The notes under the pieces were generated by a model. The model had not been told where the DNA came from. It saw nothing but the letters and a program-made list of their open reading frames with translations, and searched no databases. Below, one piece after another: positions 59,925 to 64,000 of a DNA stretch of 64,000 bases. Source of the DNA: Anaerolineales bacterium (GTDB lineage: Bacteria; Chloroflexota; Anaerolineae; Anaerolineales; Villigracilaceae); NCBI GenBank assembly GCA_023382595.1, contig JAHDWB010000001.1, positions 310,001 through 374,000 of the forward strand, given 5' to 3'. The translations under genes and the position numbers were made by a program. Each line of letters begins with the position of its first letter. The first letter of the stretch is position 1.

Positions 59925-60563
59925 TTAAAACGCCGAGACGCGATACCAGACATCCACGCTCACATGGATGGTTTTGTTGTGCTGCACATCCATCTCCAAA
60001 CTCGGTTCGGGAGCGGCAGCCGCGCGAGATTTCATCATCATCTGAGCGGCAAATGGCATCGGCGCTTCCTCATCATACGCGTTCTCAATGAAATCATACA
60101 CGCCAAGCAGTTTCACACCCAGCGACGCCGCCACCTTCTCCACCTTGCGCTTCGCCTTTTCGATCACGAGATTTAGCATTCGCTCGCGCGCTTCGTCTTC
60201 ATCGTATTTCCACACCACACGGTCCAGCGATGCATTTTTCTGCGACGCAATCACATCCAACATGCCTGCGAACTGCCCCAGATCGTCACAGCGGATCTTC
60301 AGACGATACACCGCACTGGATGATTTCAACAACGCGCCGCTCGCCGTTTCAATGTGGACTCCCTGCAACGTGACCGCCTCTTCCTTAACCCCAAAACTGG
60401 TCAGCGCTTCGACGAGTTGACTCACCTCCCGTGCTTTTTTCATCGCCTCCGCCCCGCTGACGATGGATGCGCCTTTGACCGTCACGTGCAAATCGGCGTG
60501 CGTGGCAAAGATTTCTTCCTTGTGGGAAGCAGAGATTTTGATGGTATCGGGTTTGGTTTCCAT
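59925..60563 (-). CDS. SIMPL (DUF541) domain protein
   Basis: The 212-residue protein carries a SIMPL domain: an N-terminal TIKISASHKEEIFATHADLHVTV, a repeat-like helix-strand layout and the C-terminal HVSVDVWYRVSAF. Unlike most members it has no signal peptide, so it may act in the cytoplasm. Family function is not settled (envelope stress in some species). The start was chosen at METKPDT (ATG 60563). It lies 41 bp downstream of kynU. Confidence 0.78.
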   Translation of the reverse strand: METKPDTIKISASHKEEIFATHADLHVTVKGASIVSGAEAMKKAREVSQLVEALTSFGVKEEAVTLQGVHIETASGALLKSSSAVYRLKIRCDDLGQFAGMLDVIASQKNASLDRVVWKYDEDEARERMLNLVIEKAKRKVEKVAASLGVKLLGVYDFIENAYDEEAPMPFAAQMMMKSRAAAAPEPSLEMDVQHNKTIHVSVDVWYRVSAF

Positions 60564-60604
60564 TATTTTTTCCTTTTTTGACGGTAGACCGCGCAACTGT
60601 CCAA

Positions 60605-61879
60605 TTACGTCACAGCCAATTTCTGTTTCGGATATTTCTCGTAGCGTTTCTCCTCCATCACTCTGCGGATTCTATCAAAACCTTCCCAGAGGTCGGTGAA
60701 AGAGAGATAAAGCGGAGCGAAGCCGAGGCGCAGGTTGTCGGGCGCGCGGAAGTCGGGGATGAGGTTCATCTCTTCGATGAGGGCGCGGTTGATGCGGTAG
60801 CCTTCGGGGTGGCGGATGGAGATGTGTGAGCCGCGCATGGCAGAGTCAACTGGCGAGCCGAGGGAAAAGCCGAAGGGGATGAGCCAGGTTTCAGTTAAGT
60901 ATGAGGCGTAGTTCGTCATCAAGATGGATTTCTCGCGAAGTGAGTCCATGCCGGCATTGAGAGTCGGTTCGAGCGCGGCTTCCATGATGAGGAGGGAGAT
61001 CATTGGCTGCGTGCCGACCATGAATCGTTGTGCGCCGGGGGCGGGAGTGTAATCGAGATCGAAGTCGAAGGGATTTTTTTGCCCCCACCAGCCCCAGATG
61101 GGCGAGGAAAGTTTTTCTTGAATGGCTTTGTTGACGTATAAAAACGCGGGCGCGCCGGGACCGCCGTTGAGATATTTGTAGGTGCAGCCGATGGCGAAGT
61201 CTGCGTTGCAATCGTCGAGGTGGACGGGGACGGAGCCGACGGAGTGACTGAGGTCCCAGAGGACGAGCGCGCCTTTTTTGTGGGCGAATTCGGTGATGCG
61301 CTGCATGTCGTACATGTAGCCGCTTTTGAAAACGACATGCGAGAGGGTGACGAGCGCGGTGTTCTCGTTGATGGCGGCTTCGAGCGCGGCGATGTCTGGC
61401 GTGATGTCATTGTCGCTGGCGCCGATGCGGATGATCTCATGGCGATTGCCGAGCGTTTGATTGATACCTTGCAAGATATAAAGATCGGAGGGAAAGTTGA
61501 AGGTGTCGGTGATGATACGGGTTTTATTGGGTTGCAGTGTGAGCGCAGAAGTGGCGAGTTTGAAGAGGTTGAGCGAGACCGTATCGCCGACGAGCGTTTG
61601 CCCCGCCGCCGCGCCGATGAGTTGACCGATCTTATCGCCCACGCGCGAGGGAGCTTCCCACCAGCCTTTGTTCCAGCCGCGGATGAGGTCCACGCCCCAT
61701 TGTTCGTCCACGATTTGGCGCGATTTTTCCTGCGCGGCTTTGGGCATCATGCCGAGCGAGTTGCCGTCAAAGTAGACCAGGCTTGGGTCGGGGATAAAGA
61801 TTTGGTCGCGGAATGAGGCGAGCTTGTCCTGTACGTCAAGTTGGAAGGCAAAATCGCGGGAAGCGGATAAGGTGGTCAT
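60605..61879 (-). CDS. kynU: Kynureninase
   Basis: KynU cleaves kynurenine to anthranilate and alanine with PLP. The 424-residue protein shows the family blocks: VYFDGNSLGMMPKAAQ at the N-terminus, DLIRGWNKGWWEAPSRVGDKIG, VLWDLSHSVGSVPVHLD, and the PLP lysine in FAIGCTYKYLNGGPGAPAFLYV. The length is normal. No tryptophan dioxygenase or kynurenine formamidase gene is present in the window, so it may serve kynurenine uptake/salvage or act on 3-hydroxykynurenine. Confidence 0.94.
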   Translation of the reverse strand: MTTLSASRDFAFQLDVQDKLASFRDQIFIPDPSLVYFDGNSLGMMPKAAQEKSRQIVDEQWGVDLIRGWNKGWWEAPSRVGDKIGQLIGAAAGQTLVGDTVSLNLFKLATSALTLQPNKTRIITDTFNFPSDLYILQGINQTLGNRHEIIRIGASDNDITPDIAALEAAINENTALVTLSHVVFKSGYMYDMQRITEFAHKKGALVLWDLSHSVGSVPVHLDDCNADFAIGCTYKYLNGGPGAPAFLYVNKAIQEKLSSPIWGWWGQKNPFDFDLDYTPAPGAQRFMVGTQPMISLLIMEAALEPTLNAGMDSLREKSILMTNYASYLTETWLIPFGFSLGSPVDSAMRGSHISIRHPEGYRINRALIEEMNLIPDFRAPDNLRLGFAPLYLSFTDLWEGFDRIRRVMEEKRYEKYPKQKLAVT

Positions 61880-61937
61880 ATCCCTATTTTACCTTTTGAA
61901 TCAAAAGGGGCGGACATGAAACCCGCCCCAAAGATGC

Positions 61938-62171
61938 TTACCACAGCGCTGCGTACGGAATGGTCAGGGAGACATGGTCGGTCCAACCATGGGTACCATC
62001 AACGTTCCTTCCATGGGCAGCGTTTTTGGCTTCACCCGTCATCGCAGTGACATACAATTTTCTCCCCGTTTCTTATCGTCCAGACACTCCTGGGAATTTT
62101 CGGGCGCAACTACTGTCTTGCTACAAGCCATCAGCACAATCAGTACTGCGATTATCGAAACTACGTTTCAT
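61938..62171 (-). pseudogene. Decayed small lipoprotein gene
   Basis: From ATG 62171 the frame begins MKRSF and stops after 16 codons. Shifting the frame recovers a lipoprotein signal (IIAVLIVLMACSKTVV) and CLDDKK. A second shift recovers a further stretch ending at TAA 61938. The start region (ATGAAACG and upstream sequence) matches the intact lipoprotein gene at 62419-63072. This is a tandem-duplicated, frameshifted copy; no full product is expected. The 61880-62418 stretch otherwise contains only the SLH remnant and an inverted repeat. Confidence 0.7.
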
Positions 62172-62182
62172 GGTATTTCTTT

Positions 62183-62358
62183 TTATGGGAGGTTGAAAGT
62201 TCTCACCAGAAAGACCGCCATCTGGGCTCTTGTAACAGAATCGTTCGGGCAGAAATTCCCGCCCCCACAGCCGCCGGTGACCCCTTCGTTTGCCAACTAC
62301 TCGATCCATGCCGCGGCGAAAGCATTGGCTGGCACGTCAGTAAATATGGTGACGCCAA
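62183..62358 (-). pseudogene. SLH-domain remnant with internal stop
   Basis: Translation gives FTDVPANAFAAAWIE, a TAG stop (62299-62297), then LANEGVTGG and NSVTRAQMAVFLVRTF-type residues ending at TAA. It is about 90% like the last SLH repeat of the gene at 63086-64000, in which the stop codon position is Gln. It is the end of a duplicated SLH gene. Confidence 0.85.
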
Positions 62359-62360
62359 GT

Positions 62361-62397
62361 TTAACTCACCTTGCGAGTAAGATGCAAGGTGAGTTAA
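62361..62397. repeat. Inverted repeat between the lipoprotein gene and SLH remnant
   Basis: 14-bp arms (62361-62374, TTAACTCACCTTGC, and 62384-62397) enclose a 9-nt loop. They lie just downstream of the lipoprotein gene and could end its transcript, although no T-run follows on the minus strand. Confidence 0.65.
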
Positions 62398-62418
62398 AAT
62401 GATGCAAATATACCATCG

Positions 62419-63072
62419 CTACGGTTGTGGCGTTTTCGGCTCCGCTTGCTGGGTCAGTGCCACTCGGGTTTCAATATGCGGATACCATGTGGCGGACGGC
62501 GCCCAGGTGGGACTGGGCCCCGGAGTATAGGTGTAAAAATACATGGTCTCTATTAATGGTTGCTTGGTAACCGGTATTCGCGTCCCGGATGAATAGACCC
62601 GCCCGCCCTGCTCGGTAAAATATACATCTAAAGAACTGCTTACCAATTGCCCCTCACCTGGGAACCCTATCCCTACTTTGATTGGGAACATCCCAGGCTC
62701 CCCCGTAAACGATGCGACCCCTTGAAATGTAAGCGCCTGCCCTGCTTTGATATCAAATTCCCAGCCCATGTTAAATTGATCCCGATAGATTATATGCTGT
62801 TCCGGGAATTGGATCTTTTCCATGAAATCCGGGCTTCCAACAGTTGAAACGACTACGATCAAACCAGATTCATCCTGTTCGCTTGTCACAGTAATCGTCA
62901 GGGGTAATACATCACCTGCTAAAACAACTTCTTTGCCCGCTTTTATCGTAACGCACAGTTCTCGTTCTTTATCTCGAAAGCATCCATAAGAATCTTGAGT
63001 TGAATAGCTAATTTCAGCACATGCAATTATCAGGAGGGTTATTAAGACCATAAATCCAAAGTTTCGTTTCAT
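62419..63072 (-). CDS. Lipoprotein, function unknown
   Basis: The 217-residue exported protein (start MKRNFGFMVL) has lipobox LIIAC (about 14-18) and a beta-rich region (about 35-150) with VVLAGDVLPLTITVTSEQDESG and GQALTFQGVASF, resembling a single Ig-like or proteinase-inhibitor-like domain. The C-terminus contains a short Pro/Thr-rich stretch. I do not recognise a family. It follows the SLH gene by 13 bp. A decayed copy of the same pair lies downstream. Confidence 0.7.
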   Translation of the reverse strand: MKRNFGFMVLITLLIIACAEISYSTQDSYGCFRDKERELCVTIKAGKEVVLAGDVLPLTITVTSEQDESGLIVVVSTVGSPDFMEKIQFPEQHIIYRDQFNMGWEFDIKAGQALTFQGVASFTGEPGMFPIKVGIGFPGEGQLVSSSLDVYFTEQGGRVYSSGTRIPVTKQPLIETMYFYTYTPGPSPTWAPSATWYPHIETRVALTQQAEPKTPQP

Positions 63073-63085
63073 GGTATTTTCCTTT

Positions 63086-64000
63086 CTACGGAAGGTTGAA
63101 CGTTCGCACCAGAAAGATCGCCATCTGCGCGCGGGTGACCGAATTGGATGGGCAATAATTCCCACTTCCGCAGCCGCCGGTGATCCCTTCGTTCGCCAAC
63201 TGCTCGATCCATGCGGCAGCGAAGGAACCGGCTGGGACGTCGGTGAAGACTGTCCCGGTCACGGGAGGAGGCGTGTAACTCGATCCATGTATACCTCTCA
63301 AGAGGAAAACCGCCATCTGTGCGCGAGTAACCGGATTGTTCGGGCAATACAAGACAGGGTTCGTACTACAGCCACCCGTGATATCTGCACTGAATAACCG
63401 TTCAATCCAACTCCAAGCCCAGTGACCAGGATCCACGTCCCCAAAAATGGCGTTATTGATCGAGATATCATCGATGCTAAAATTCACAAGGTGATTGGTT
63501 GTGGATGCAAAACGTATATTTAAATAATTAGCCGACCCATCCGCATATGGACTCAGGTCAATTTCCACCAATTTATATTGCGCGTACTGACTTTGTTGAG
63601 TTGCATCTACCGAGAAAACAATGAAATCGTGTGATTTCTTATGAATCGTTACGGTCAATTTGTCGTTGGCGTTACTTCCGGGTTCTGCGTAACCAATGCG
63701 CAGGTAAAACCGCAGGCGCGCCGGACCGGACGGTATTATAAGGTTGGATTGAGTAATAAATCCAGTTTCCAAATATGGTGCGGGAACGCCGCCAAACCAC
63801 ACCCAAGTGGTTCCCGAACGGGGACCTGCTGTGCCGCCGCCATTTCCGCATCGTGGTAATGTGCAGAAGGGAGTCCCAAAGTTGGATGAATATGCGTCCC
63901 AATATTTGCCAAGAATGGGATCTTCGAAGTTCCCGTTTTGCAGGAAATCGGGCTCACTGTTTATTGACAGGTTCGATAGGAAAAAGTGGAGCGGTTCTGA
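63086..64000 (-). CDS. SLH-domain surface protein, 5' end outside the window
   Basis: The frame is open to the end of the window, so only the C-terminal 304 residues are visible. The first part (about 1-175) looks like a carbohydrate-binding-type beta sandwich (QNGNFEDPILG, LRFYLRIGYAEPGSNANDKLTV, FSIDDISINNAIFGD). Two SLH repeats follow: FGDVDPGHWAWSWIERLFSA...NPVTRAQMAVFLLRG and FTDVPAGSFAAAWIEQLANE...NSVTRAQMAIFLVRTF. SLH repeats anchor proteins to secondary cell-wall polymers. Downstream lies a duplicated, broken copy of its last repeat. Confidence 0.9.
   Translation of the reverse strand, partial: SEPLHFFLSNLSINSEPDFLQNGNFEDPILGKYWDAYSSNFGTPFCTLPRCGNGGGTAGPRSGTTWVWFGGVPAPYLETGFITQSNLIIPSGPARLRFYLRIGYAEPGSNANDKLTVTIHKKSHDFIVFSVDATQQSQYAQYKLVEIDLSPYADGSANYLNIRFASTTNHLVNFSIDDISINNAIFGDVDPGHWAWSWIERLFSADITGGCSTNPVLYCPNNPVTRAQMAVFLLRGIHGSSYTPPPVTGTVFTDVPAGSFAAAWIEQLANEGITGGCGSGNYCPSNSVTRAQMAIFLVRTFNLP

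Overview
The window looks like a chromosomal segment of an uncultured Chloroflexota bacterium, most likely class Anaerolineae. This rests on three things: moderately high GC host genes, several lipoproteins with long Thr-Pro linkers (NBR1-type Ig, PD40 propeller, M23 and M28 peptidases), and gene content typical of that group (SLH protein, DUF2207, DUF456, DUF1015, ABC-2 exporters). No rRNA marker is present, so the class assignment is inference. There is no CRISPR array, no recognisable insertion sequence and no complete prophage.

Layout. 0-3.1 kb: the end of a DGQHR (DndB-like) gene, an HU-like gene with a three-box operator, and a SRPBCC-PDZ-DinB fusion. 3.1-6 kb: small membrane proteins, serS behind a serine T-box leader, and tRNA-Glu with a partial 3' duplication. 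6-15.8 kb: a long minus-strand run with lepB, a tyrosine-type phosphatase coupled to a methyltransferase, and a locus of special interest. That locus holds a DUF2207 membrane protein ending in a Cys-Ala repeat, a PqqD-radical SAM-SPASM enzyme, and a paralogue of that enzyme which has lost its cluster cysteines. 15.9-18.4 kb: a ceramidase-like protein and the methylmalonyl-CoA mutase large subunit. 18.5-20.2 kb: an AT-rich DUF262 + HEPN gene pair. 20.4-24.4 kb: a methyltransferase, then an operon with a small exported protein, a SipW/ER-type signal peptidase and an RTX-repeat protein, preceded by a cyclic-di-GMP-I riboswitch. 24.5-30.8 kb: a CoA-binding protein, an SLC13 permease, and an ABC exporter whose ATPase carries two cyclic-nucleotide-binding domains. 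30.9-36.5 kb: lipoproteins and recA. 36.5-40.6 kb: small membrane proteins, an MFS exporter and an alpha/beta hydrolase. 40.7-44.4 kb: divergent serC and serA plus DUF1015. 44.4-49.6 kb: a membrane dipeptidase, an S1-domain protein, and a chlI/chlD chelatase gene joined by a likely programmed frameshift. 49.7-52.9 kb: an FAD oxidoreductase, then a membrane protein and lytic transglycosylase behind LexA-like boxes. 52.9-57.1 kb: a two-component system, an RluA synthase, a TsnR/SpoU methyltransferase and a META lipoprotein. 57.2-61.9 kb: an ABC-2 exporter, a SIMPL protein and kynureninase. 61.9-64 kb: an SLH protein (cut by the window end), a lipoprotein, and a decayed tandem copy of that pair.

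How parts work together. Serine supply is represented by serC/serA (with related palindromes in their divergent promoters) and by serS under a T-box with a UCC specifier. Surface and biofilm functions are suggested by the c-di-GMP-controlled SipW module, the SLH protein and the exporters. DNA-damage control is suggested by LexA-type boxes placed between the -35 and -10 elements of both recA and the membrane protein/transglycosylase operon. The strongest candidate for an undescribed system is the Cys-Ala-tailed DUF2207 protein with its radical SAM partner, which resembles a post-translational modification system acting on the tail of a membrane protein.
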